64,000 bases of DNA from NCBI RefSeq assembly GCF_010682105.1, contig NZ_JAAGWH010000014.1, forward strand, positions 58,856 through 122,855. The letters run 5' to 3'. The notes under the pieces are model-generated. The model worked only from the letters and a program-made list of their open reading frames with translations, was not told the origin of the DNA and made no database searches. The position numbers were made by a program, and so were the translations under genes. This DNA comes from Modestobacter muralis. GTDB lineage: Bacteria > Actinomycetota > Actinomycetes > Mycobacteriales > Geodermatophilaceae. Positions 10,116-17,356 of the stretch are shown one piece after another (the first letter of the stretch is position 1; each line of letters starts with the position of its first letter).

Positions 10116-11984
10116 TCAGTCGGCCAGGAGGGTGAAGTCGGGCCGCGGGGAGCCCGAGGGGACGACGCCACCGGCGGTCAGCGCGAACCGCATGACGTCC
10201 TTGAACACCGGCGCGGCGACCTGGCCGCCCTCGGCGTCGCTGGTGGGCCGCTCGAGGTCGACGGCGACGACGTACTGCGGGTCGTCGGCCGGGGCGTAGC
10301 CGACGAAGGTGGTGAAGTAGCCGCCGCCGGTGTAGCAGCTGCAGTCGGGGTTGGCGCGCTGCGCGGTGCCGGTCTTGCCCACCACCCGGAAGCCGTCGAC
10401 CGCGCCCAGCGGCGCGGTGCCGCCCTTGCCGACGACGGCCTCCAGCATGTACGTCAGCTGGTCGGCGGTGTCCTCGCTGACCACCCGGACGCCCTCCGGG
10501 CGCGGGGCGGTGGTGACGGTGCCGTCGGGGGCGGTGACCGAGGAGACCACCCGCGGCGGGATGCGCACGCCCCCGTTGGCCAGGGTCTGGTAGACCGACG
10601 CCATCTGCAGCGTGGTCACCGACACGCCCTGCCCGATCGGCACGTTGGCCGCCCGGCTCTGGGTCCACTCCGCGGAGCCCTCCAGGATGCCGGCGCTCTC
10701 CCCCGGCAGCTCGACGCCGGTCTGCGCGCCGATGCCGAAGGCCCGCAGGTACTCCTCGAGCTTCCCGTCGCCCACCTCGCGGGCGAGCATGATCGCGCCG
10801 ACGTTGCTGGACTTGGCCAGGATGCCGGTGAGCGTGTAGCCGCGCGGCGGGTGCCGGCCGGCGTCCCGGACGGTGACGTCGCCGGCCTCGATCGAGTCCG
10901 GGACGGTGAGCACGGTGTCCTTGGTGGCCTTGCCCTGGTCGATGGCGGCGGCCAGGGTGACCGCCTTCATCACCGAGCCGGGCTCGTACACGTCGGAGAC
11001 CACCGGGTTGCCCAGCAGCTCGGGGTCGGTCTCGTTGTAGCGACCGGGGTCGTAGCCGGGGCACGCGGCCATCGCGACGACCTCGCCGGTGTGCACGTCC
11101 TGGACGACGGCCGAGCCGGAGGTGGTCGCCCCGTCGGCGCAGGCGGCGTCCAGCCGCTGCTGCACGACGTACTGCAGGTCCTCGTCGATGGTCAGCGCGA
11201 CCGTGCTGCCGTCGACGGCCGGGGTCGTGTCGTCGATGCCCGAGGGGATCGGGTTGCCGCTGCCGTCGACCTCGGTGCGCTCCTCGCCGTCGGTGCCGGT
11301 CAGCTGGTCCTCGAAGGTCCGCTCGACGCCGGCCAGCCCGGCGCCGTCGGTGCCCACGAAGCCGACGACCTGCCCGCCCACGGCGCCGGCGGGGTAGAGC
11401 CGGACCGGGTCGGGCTCGAAGACGATGCCGGTCCGGTCCTCCCGCGGCAGCTCGCGGATGCGGTCGGTGACGTCGGTGGGCACCTTGGGCTTGAGCACCA
11501 CGTAGCGACTGTCCCGGGAGAGCTTCTCGGTCAGCTCCCCGGCCGGGACGTCGAGCAGCGTGGTCAGCGCCAGCGCGGTGCGGGTCGGGTCGGTGACCGC
11601 CTCCGGGTCGGCGACGACCCGCTCGGCGGCGACCGAGTAGGCCAGCACCCGGCCGGTGCGGTCGGTGATCTGGCCGCGGACGGCCTCGATCGGCGAGACC
11701 GACATCCGGTCGGCCTCGGCGGCCTTGGCGTAGGCGGCACCGTCGACGCCCTGCAGCAGGACGAGCTTGCCGACGACCACCACCAGCAGTGTGATCAGCA
11801 GTGCCAGGCCCCACCGGTTGCGCTTGTCCCGCTGGTGCAGCCCCAGCGTCGGGCGGCGCCGGCGCGCACCGGGCTCCCGGCCGGGTGCCGAGGACCCCGA
11901 GCGGCGGGCCGGGCCGGACGCCCGGTCGCCGTCGCGGCGCGCGGCGGCGGGGCGGATCGGCGGCAGCTGGCCTGCAGGGGGCAC
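10116..11984 (-). CDS. ftsI: Septal peptidoglycan transpeptidase FtsI (class B PBP)
   Basis: Class B penicillin-binding protein that cross-links septal peptidoglycan with FtsW. Residues 1-57 are a basic cytoplasmic tail, 58-78 the membrane anchor, then a PBP dimerisation domain and a transpeptidase domain with SVMK (active-site Ser337), SSN (392-394) and KTG (537-539). 622 residues. Start GTG at 11984, 3 nt after the stop of the ftsL-like gene. No PASTA domains are present, unlike Bacillus Pbp2B/SpoVD. Equivalent to mycobacterial PbpB. Confidence 0.96.
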   Translation of the reverse strand: MPPAGQLPPIRPAAARRDGDRASGPARRSGSSAPGREPGARRRRPTLGLHQRDKRNRWGLALLITLLVVVVGKLVLLQGVDGAAYAKAAEADRMSVSPIEAVRGQITDRTGRVLAYSVAAERVVADPEAVTDPTRTALALTTLLDVPAGELTEKLSRDSRYVVLKPKVPTDVTDRIRELPREDRTGIVFEPDPVRLYPAGAVGGQVVGFVGTDGAGLAGVERTFEDQLTGTDGEERTEVDGSGNPIPSGIDDTTPAVDGSTVALTIDEDLQYVVQQRLDAACADGATTSGSAVVQDVHTGEVVAMAACPGYDPGRYNETDPELLGNPVVSDVYEPGSVMKAVTLAAAIDQGKATKDTVLTVPDSIEAGDVTVRDAGRHPPRGYTLTGILAKSSNVGAIMLAREVGDGKLEEYLRAFGIGAQTGVELPGESAGILEGSAEWTQSRAANVPIGQGVSVTTLQMASVYQTLANGGVRIPPRVVSSVTAPDGTVTTAPRPEGVRVVSEDTADQLTYMLEAVVGKGGTAPLGAVDGFRVVGKTGTAQRANPDCSCYTGGGYFTTFVGYAPADDPQYVVAVDLERPTSDAEGGQVAAPVFKDVMRFALTAGGVVPSGSPRPDFTLLAD

Positions 11985-11987
11985 GGA

Positions 11988-12818
11988 TCAGTTCCCGGGG
12001 GTCGGTGCGGCGGGGTCGGTGGTGGCGGGGTCGGCCTGGGGCGGTGTCGTGTCGGTCGGTGTCGTGTCGGTGGGTGCCGGCCCGCCGGCTGCGGGCGGGA
12101 TGTCCGCCGGCTGCGTCGCTGCGGGCGGGGTGGTCGCGGGCGGGGCCGGCGCGGCCGGTGCCGGCGCGTTGGGGTCGGGGGCGTTCGGGTCGGGCGCCGG
12201 GACGGCCGTGCCCAGCAGCACCGAGGTGCCGTCGGGCTGCAGCACCAGGTGTGCCGGGGAGCCCGGCTGGACCAGCCCGGCCGCTGCGGCGGCGCGGGCC
12301 AGCTCGGTCGCAGTGTCGGCAGCGACGACCTGCTGCTCCAGCCGAGAGACCTCCTCGGCCTGCTGCGCGTTGGCGGTGCGCTGCTGGTTGGCCTTGAGCG
12401 AGTCGACCGCGATGGCGGTGTTCAGCGCGAGCAGCCCCAGCGTGGTGGCGACCAGCAGGGCCACGAGCAGCGCGACGAAGGGCGCGCGACGACGGCGGCC
12501 GGCGGTGTCGCGTCCCGGGGTCCTGGTGCCTGCGGGCACCAGCCGCAGCTGTGGCCCGGTGGTCACCGGGCCGGTCCGGCGGCTGGGCGCGCTGCGCGGC
12601 ACGTGCACCGGGCCGGTGGTGGTCCGCGGCGCGCCGGCCCGGGCGACCGGGGCGCTGCGCGCGGGGGTGCCCCCGACCGGCCTGCGGGCGGCCGGCGGCC
12701 GGGGGCTGCTGGAGCCGGCGGTGGCGGTCACGGGGGGCGTCGTGGTCCGCGCCAGCGGCGTCCGGGGCAGCGGCGGGTGCGGGGTGGTCCCCCGCGTCGT
12801 GCGGGCCGGCTGGCTCAC
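11988..12818 (-). CDS. ftsL: FtsL-like divisome protein
   Basis: Small bitopic divisome protein at the ftsL position between rsmH and ftsI. The 276-residue protein has a long Pro/Thr/Arg-rich disordered N-terminus (1-110), one membrane segment (113-135), a short heptad-rich helix (about 140-175, with VSRLEQQVVAAD) and a low-complexity Ala/Pro/Thr/Asp tail (205-276). Sequence conservation in FtsL is weak, so the call rests on topology and position. Start GTG at 12818. It should pair with FtsB and FtsQ to activate FtsW/FtsI. The proline-rich tail is longer than in most FtsL proteins. Confidence 0.8.
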   Translation of the reverse strand: MSQPARTTRGTTPHPPLPRTPLARTTTPPVTATAGSSSPRPPAARRPVGGTPARSAPVARAGAPRTTTGPVHVPRSAPSRRTGPVTTGPQLRLVPAGTRTPGRDTAGRRRRAPFVALLVALLVATTLGLLALNTAIAVDSLKANQQRTANAQQAEEVSRLEQQVVAADTATELARAAAAAGLVQPGSPAHLVLQPDGTSVLLGTAVPAPDPNAPDPNAPAPAAPAPPATTPPAATQPADIPPAAGGPAPTDTTPTDTTPPQADPATTDPAAPTPGN

Positions 12819-12891
12819 GACGACGCCTCGCCGGGGCTCGTCCGCGTCGTCCGCCGGGCGGCGGTGCCCGCAGGGGAGCCGACCCGCGCGC

Positions 12892-13869
12892 TCACGAGGC
12901 CCGCCGGACGCGCTCGGCGGCGCGCACCCGAGCCGAGGCGGCCCGGGGGTTGACGGTCAGCTCGGCCTCGCCGGGGGCCTCTCCCCCGCGGGTGACCAGC
13001 TTCAGCACCGGGGCGTGCTCGGGCATCGGGACCGGCATCCCGGGCGGGGTGCGGTCGGTCGCCTCGGCGGCCAGGGTCTGCTTCACGATGCGGTCCTCGA
13101 GGGAGTGGAAGCTGATGACGGCGATCCGGCCACCGACGGCGAGGGCCTCGATGGCCGCCGGCAGTGCCCGGGTGAGCACGCCGAGCTCGTCGTTGACCTC
13201 GATGCGCAGGGCCTGGAAGGTCCGCTTGGCGGGGTGGCCGCCGGTGCGGCGGGTGGCGGCGGGGATGGCGTCGCGGACCAGCTCGGCCAGCCGCGCCGTG
13301 CCGGTGAACGGCTCCCGGGTGCGCTCGCGCTCGATGGCCGAGGCGATCCGGCCGGCGAAGCGCTCCTCGCCGTAGACCCGCAGCACCCGGGCGAGCTCGC
13401 CGTGGGTGTAGGTGTTGACCACGTCGGCGGCGGTGCGCGGGCCGCTGGGGTCCATCCGCATGTCCAGCGGGGCGTCGGTGGAGTAGCTGAACCCGCGGGT
13501 GGGCCGGTCCAGCTGCAGCGAGGAGACGCCCAGGTCGAACAGCACGCCCTGCACCTCGGGGACGCCCAGGCGATCCAGGACGTAGGGCAGCTCGTCGAAG
13601 ACGGCGGGCACGAGGGTGGCCCGGTCGGTGTGGCCGGCGGCGGCGATCCGGGCGGCGGCCTCGGCGCGGGCGTCGGGGTCACGGTCCAGGCCGATCAGCC
13701 GCAGCCGGGGGTGGGCGGCCAGCAGCGCCAGGGAGTGGCCGGCCAGGCCCAACGTGCAGTCGACGAACACCGCACCGGGGGCACGCAGCGCGGGGGCCAG
13801 CAGCTCGGTGACCCGGTCGAGCAGGACGGGGACGTGCAGCGCGGGCCCGGTGGGCTCGGGGCTGCTCAT
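12892..13869 (-). CDS. rsmH: 16S rRNA (cytosine1402-N4)-methyltransferase RsmH
   Basis: SAM-dependent methyltransferase (formerly MraW) that modifies C1402 of 16S rRNA. The 325-residue protein has HVPVLLDRV near the N-terminus, the SAM-binding motif [13 protein letters not shown] (33-45), [18 protein letters not shown], and [12 protein letters not shown] near the C-terminus, all characteristic. ATG at 13869. A 327-nt gap with hairpin repeats separates it from mraZ, and 73 nt separate it from the ftsL-like gene. Confidence 0.97.
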   Translation of the reverse strand: MSSPEPTGPALHVPVLLDRVTELLAPALRAPGAVFVDCTLGLAGHSLALLAAHPRLRLIGLDRDPDARAEAAARIAAAGHTDRATLVPAVFDELPYVLDRLGVPEVQGVLFDLGVSSLQLDRPTRGFSYSTDAPLDMRMDPSGPRTAADVVNTYTHGELARVLRVYGEERFAGRIASAIERERTREPFTGTARLAELVRDAIPAATRRTGGHPAKRTFQALRIEVNDELGVLTRALPAAIEALAVGGRIAVISFHSLEDRIVKQTLAAEATDRTPPGMPVPMPEHAPVLKLVTRGGEAPGEAELTVNPRAASARVRAAERVRRAS

Positions 13870-14196
13870 CGACGGGTCCTCTCCGGGGCGGCTCGGTGGC
13901 GCAGGGTGCTGCGGACCCGGGGTGGGGTGCAGTGGGGGCGGTGGTGGGAGGTGGCGCCCCCGTGGGGCGCCGACCCTGGCCCGCCGCCCCGCAGGGTCGC
14001 CTGGCGCCGGGGAAGCGGTACCAGGTGGTGCCCTGCTGGGGCGGCCGGGCAGGTGGGGCGGTCGTGCCGGTGGGGCGGTCGTGCGGCGGCGTCGAGCCGG
14101 GGGGAAGTCGGCTCGCTGCCGCGGGGTGCCGTCGAGCCGCGGGGAAGCAGGCTCGAAGGCGACAGGTGCGTCAGGGGTGGGCAGAGGCGGTGGAGC
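13870..14196. other. mraZ-rsmH intergenic gap
   Basis: A 327-nt GC-rich gap without a convincing gene. It holds a 16-bp direct repeat GGTGGGGCGGTCGTGC (14052-14067 and 14069-14084) and the pair of 25-bp hairpin units listed separately. An open frame on the minus strand through this gap overlaps mraZ and has no protein-like composition. Confidence 0.6.
14091..14155. repeat. Two tandem hairpin units between mraZ and rsmH
   Basis: Two 25-bp units (14091-14115 and 14131-14155, spaced 40 bp) match at 22 of 25 positions. Each is itself an inverted repeat with CGAGCC/GGCTCG arms. They could form two adjacent RNA hairpins in the mraZ-rsmH transcript, serving as an attenuator or processing site; the function is inferred only from structure. 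Confidence 0.5.
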
Positions 14197-14631
14197 TCAG
14201 GAGAGGGTCGGCATCCCCTCGCTCTCCATCGCGGCGAACACGGCCTCCTGCTCGGCCACGTAGGCCTCCCAGGTGCCGGAGTCCCAGATCTCGAAGCGGG
14301 TGTCGACACCGACCACGACCACGTCGCGGTCGAGGCCGGCGTACTCGCGCAGGCTGGCCGGGATGGTGATGCGGCCGGTCTTGTCGGCCTCCACCTCGAC
14401 CATCGAGCCGAAGCTCATGCGGGCGTGCATGCGGGCGCCGTTGGTGTCCGAGGGCGCCATGGCCTTGAGGGCGGCGCTCTGCTCGGCGACCCGGGCCATG
14501 GTCAGCCCGTAGATGCAGCGCTCCTGACCCTTCTTGATCACCATGCCGTCGGCCACGAGGTCGCGGTACCGGACAGGGAGGGCGAGCCGGCCCTTCTCGT
14601 CGAGGCGCAGGGGGTAGCTGCCGACGAACAC
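14197..14631 (-). CDS. mraZ: Transcriptional regulator MraZ
   Basis: DNA-binding regulator of the dcw cluster, 144 residues, the usual length. Two AbrB-like repeats are visible: MFVGSYPLRLDEKGRLALP (residues 1-19) and DKTGRITIP (about 84-92). The start is GTG at 14631, preceded by AGGGGG with 8 nt spacing; this places the conserved VFVGSYPLRLD at the N-terminus as in the family. It is the promoter-proximal gene of the cluster and probably autoregulates through the repeat array upstream. Confidence 0.96.
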   Translation of the reverse strand: MFVGSYPLRLDEKGRLALPVRYRDLVADGMVIKKGQERCIYGLTMARVAEQSAALKAMAPSDTNGARMHARMSFGSMVEVEADKTGRITIPASLREYAGLDRDVVVVGVDTRFEIWDSGTWEAYVAEQEAVFAAMESEGMPTLS

Positions 14632-14707
14632 CGGATCACCCCCTGCATCTGTCCTCCTGTGGTGTCGCCGGACACCATCCGTGGGCCCGGCCTCCCCATT
14701 CCGCGAC

Positions 14708-14740
14708 ACAGTAACCCACTGGCCCCCACCGAACACCACT
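14708..14740 (-). promoter_or_regulatory. MraZ-binding repeat array and -10 of the dcw promoter
   Basis: On the minus strand upstream of mraZ three near-copies of (A/G)GTGG(G/T) occur with an exact 10-bp period: 14740-14735, 14730-14725 and 14720-14715. They are followed at once by TACTGT (14713-14708), a TAnnnT -10 hexamer. MraZ proteins are known to bind TGGG-type direct repeats spaced by one helical turn next to their own promoter, so this is very probably the operator and promoter of the cluster. Confidence 0.7.
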
Positions 14741-14887
14741 CCGGCACGTGTCGCCCCCTGTCCTCCACACGGCCCCACAGGCACCCCACAGCAGGCTCCC
14801 GACCAGCGCGGCAGCCCCGGCAGCACCCCGCCGCGGGGACGGCGACGGCGACCGCGCGACCACCCCCCCGCGGTTGCCATCTGCACG

Positions 14888-14893
14888 TACCGT
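14888..14893 (+). promoter_or_regulatory. Putative -10 element of the moxR operon (leaderless)
   Basis: TACCGT ends 7 nt before the GTG of the MoxR gene, placing the transcription start on or next to the start codon. No ribosome-binding site is visible. Confidence 0.5.
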
Positions 14894-14900
14894 GGGCCGG

Positions 14901-15941
14901 GTGAGCGAGAGCACGGCAGGGCTGCGTCCGGACCGGGGCACGACGGAGCTGCGCTCCGCGCCACGGCACGGTGCCGACCCCGACGCCGCACCGGGTCCCG
15001 ATCTCGACGTCGCGGCCGAGGGGGCCCGGCTCGCCGAGGCGATCGGCCGGGTCGTGGAGGGCAAGCCCGACGTCGTCCGGCTGGCGCTGGTCGTGCTGCT
15101 CGCCGAGGGGCACCTGTTGATCGAGGACGTGCCCGGCGTCGGGAAGACGACGCTGGCCAAGGCGCTGGCCCGCACGATCGACGGCACGGTGCGCCGGATC
15201 CAGTTCACCCCGGACCTGCTGCCCAGCGACGTGACCGGGGTGGCCGTGTACGACCGCGACTCCCGGGCCTTCGAGTTCAAGCCCGGGGCGATCTTCGCCA
15301 ACGTGGTGGTGGCCGACGAGATCAACCGCGCTTCGCCCAAGACGCAGTCCGCCCTGCTGGAGTGCATGGAGGAGCGGCAGGTGACCGTCGACGGCGTCAG
15401 CTACGAGCTGGCCCGCCCCTTCATGGTCGTGGCCACCCAGAACCCGCTGGAGATGGAGGGCACCTACCCCCTCCCCGAGGCCCAGCGCGACCGCTTCACG
15501 GCCCGGGTGTCGATGGGCTACCCCGACCGGGACGCCGAGCTGGCGATGCTCGACGAGCGCGCCACCGTCGACCCGCTCACCGCCCTGACCCCGGTGGTGG
15601 ACGCCGCCCAGGTGCGCGCCCTGGTCGCCGCCGTGGGCCGGCTGCACGTGGCCGAGCCGCTGCGCCGCTACGTCGTCTCGCTGGTCGAGGCCACCCGCCG
15701 CTCCCCCGAGCTGCGCCTGGGCGCCTCGCCCCGGGCCGGGCTGCAGCTGCTGCGGGCCGCCCGCGCCGCCGCCGCGCTGGCCGGGCGCGACCACGTGCTG
15801 CCCGACGACGTCCAGGCCATGGCGGTGCCGGTGCTGGCGCACCGGCTGCTGCTCACCCCCGACGCCGCCCTCGCCCGCCGCGACACCCAGCGCGTGGTGG
15901 CCGACCTGCTGACCTCCGTCCCCGTCCAGCGCGGGCACTGA
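14901..15941 (+). CDS. MoxR-family AAA+ ATPase
   Basis: AAA+ chaperone-like ATPase of the MoxR branch (AAA_3), 346 residues. Walker A GVGKTT (79-84), Walker B VVVADEINRA (about 128-137), sensor motif VVATQNPLEMEGTYPLPEAQRDRF and the C-terminal lid are intact. GTG at 14901 is preferred because a -10 hexamer lies 7 nt before it and the longer open frame upstream is promoter DNA. It heads a three-gene operon with a DUF58 protein and a transglutaminase. In such operons MoxR is thought to help assemble or activate the partners; the substrate is unknown. Confidence 0.92.
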   Translation: MSESTAGLRPDRGTTELRSAPRHGADPDAAPGPDLDVAAEGARLAEAIGRVVEGKPDVVRLALVVLLAEGHLLIEDVPGVGKTTLAKALARTIDGTVRRIQFTPDLLPSDVTGVAVYDRDSRAFEFKPGAIFANVVVADEINRASPKTQSALLECMEERQVTVDGVSYELARPFMVVATQNPLEMEGTYPLPEAQRDRFTARVSMGYPDRDAELAMLDERATVDPLTALTPVVDAAQVRALVAAVGRLHVAEPLRRYVVSLVEATRRSPELRLGASPRAGLQLLRAARAAAALAGRDHVLPDDVQAMAVPVLAHRLLLTPDAALARRDTQRVVADLLTSVPVQRGH

Positions 15942-15967
15942 GCGACCGCACCGGACGTCTGCGACCC

Positions 15968-17356
15968 ATGGCCCGTACCCGGCTGGCCGACGCCGCCTCC
16001 TCACTCACCCTGCGCGGGCGCTGCCTGGTCGCCGCGGGGGTGACCCTGCTGGCGCTGGGCGCGGTGCTCGGTGAGCGCGCGCTGGTGCAGCTGGCGCTGT
16101 TCGTCCTCGCGCTGCCGGTCGTCTCCGCCGTCGGCGTCGCCCGGCAGCGCTTCCGGGTCGCCACCCGGCGCACGGTCACCCCGGCCCGGCTCCCGCGCGG
16201 CGAGAGCGCCGAGGTCCTGGTCGAGGTGGCCAACACCGACCGCCGGGCGGGCGGGTTGTGGCTGCTGACCGAGCAGCTGCCGGCCGAGCTGGGCCGCCGT
16301 CCGCAGTTCGTCGTCGAGCGGCTCTCCCCCGGCGCCACCGCCCCGCTGCGCTACCGGCTGCACGGTGCCCGGCGCGGCCGGTTCGCCCTCGGTCCGCTGC
16401 GGCTGCGGCTGGTCGACCCCTTCGGCCTGGTGCTGCGCACGGCCGCCGGCACCGACACCGCCGCCCTGCTGGTGGTGCCGCGGGTCCGGCCGCTGCAGGG
16501 CACCGGCGGGCTCAGCGGGGCCGGCGGCACCGGCGGGGAGGGCGCGCGCCGCTCGATCGCCGTCCACGGCGAGGACGACGTCAGCACCCGCGAGTACCGC
16601 TACGGCGACGACCTGCGACTGGTGCACTGGCGGGCGACCGCGCGCACCGGCGAGCTCATGGTCCGTCTGGAGGAGACCCCCTGGCAGTCCGCGGCCACCC
16701 TCTTCCTGGACACCCGGGCCAGCGCGCACCTGGCCGGGAGCCGGACCCGGGGCACCGCACCGTCGCCGGACTCCCTGGAGTGGGCGGTGGAGGCCGCGGC
16801 CAGCATCGGGGTGCACCTGCTGCAGCGCGGCGCCGCCCTGCGGGTGGTCACCGACGCCGGTGAGCTGACCACTGCGCTGGGCCGGGGCACCCTGGGCCCC
16901 GACGAGCTGCTGGACCGGTTCGCCGAGCTGGAGCCCTCCCGGTACCCCGGCCTGCAGGTCGGCGTGGAGACGCTGCGCCGCGCCGCCGTCGACGGGCCGG
17001 CGATCTGCCTGCTCGGGCTGGTCGGCCCCGAGGACGTCACCGCACTGGCCCGCGCCCGCTCCGGCCCGGGCAGCGACGTCGCGGTGGTCCTCGACGCCGG
17101 CGCCTGGCTGGACGCCGGGTCCACCCGCAGCCGCCGTCCGCTGGCGGCCGGCGCCCGCACCCAGTTGGTCGAGCGGCAGGCGCAGGCGGTGGCGCTGCTG
17201 CGGTCGGCCGGGTGGCAGGTCCTGCCCGTGCGCCCGGATCAGACGGTCGACCAGGTGTGGGCCCGGCTGGGCGGCCAGCCGACCGCCGTCGGGGCCGCCA
17301 CCGGCTCGGTGCACCCCGCCCCGACGTCCACCCTGTCGACAGGAGCACCAGCATGA
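15968..17356 (+). CDS. DUF58 domain membrane protein
   Basis: Standard partner of MoxR ATPases, 462 residues. Two hydrophobic segments lie near the N-terminus (about 17-32 and 38-50), followed by a beta-rich region and the DUF58 core containing STREYRYGDDLRLVHWRATAR (YRYGDDLRLVHW), a signature of the family. DUF58 proteins often resemble von Willebrand factor A domains. ATG at 15968 lies 26 nt after the MoxR stop; no clear ribosome-binding site. The stop overlaps the ATG of the transglutaminase gene (ATGA). Function in cell-envelope processes is inferred from context. Confidence 0.9.
   Translation: MARTRLADAASSLTLRGRCLVAAGVTLLALGAVLGERALVQLALFVLALPVVSAVGVARQRFRVATRRTVTPARLPRGESAEVLVEVANTDRRAGGLWLLTEQLPAELGRRPQFVVERLSPGATAPLRYRLHGARRGRFALGPLRLRLVDPFGLVLRTAAGTDTAALLVVPRVRPLQGTGGLSGAGGTGGEGARRSIAVHGEDDVSTREYRYGDDLRLVHWRATARTGELMVRLEETPWQSAATLFLDTRASAHLAGSRTRGTAPSPDSLEWAVEAAASIGVHLLQRGAALRVVTDAGELTTALGRGTLGPDELLDRFAELEPSRYPGLQVGVETLRRAAVDGPAICLLGLVGPEDVTALARARSGPGSDVAVVLDAGAWLDAGSTRSRRPLAAGARTQLVERQAQAVALLRSAGWQVLPVRPDQTVDQVWARLGGQPTAVGAATGSVHPAPTSTLSTGAPA

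Noticed and set aside
13866..14309. Possible 147-residue gene between mraZ and rsmH
   Set aside because: Overlaps the mraZ 3' end in another frame, consists of low-complexity Arg/Pro/His, and the gap is full of inverted repeats.
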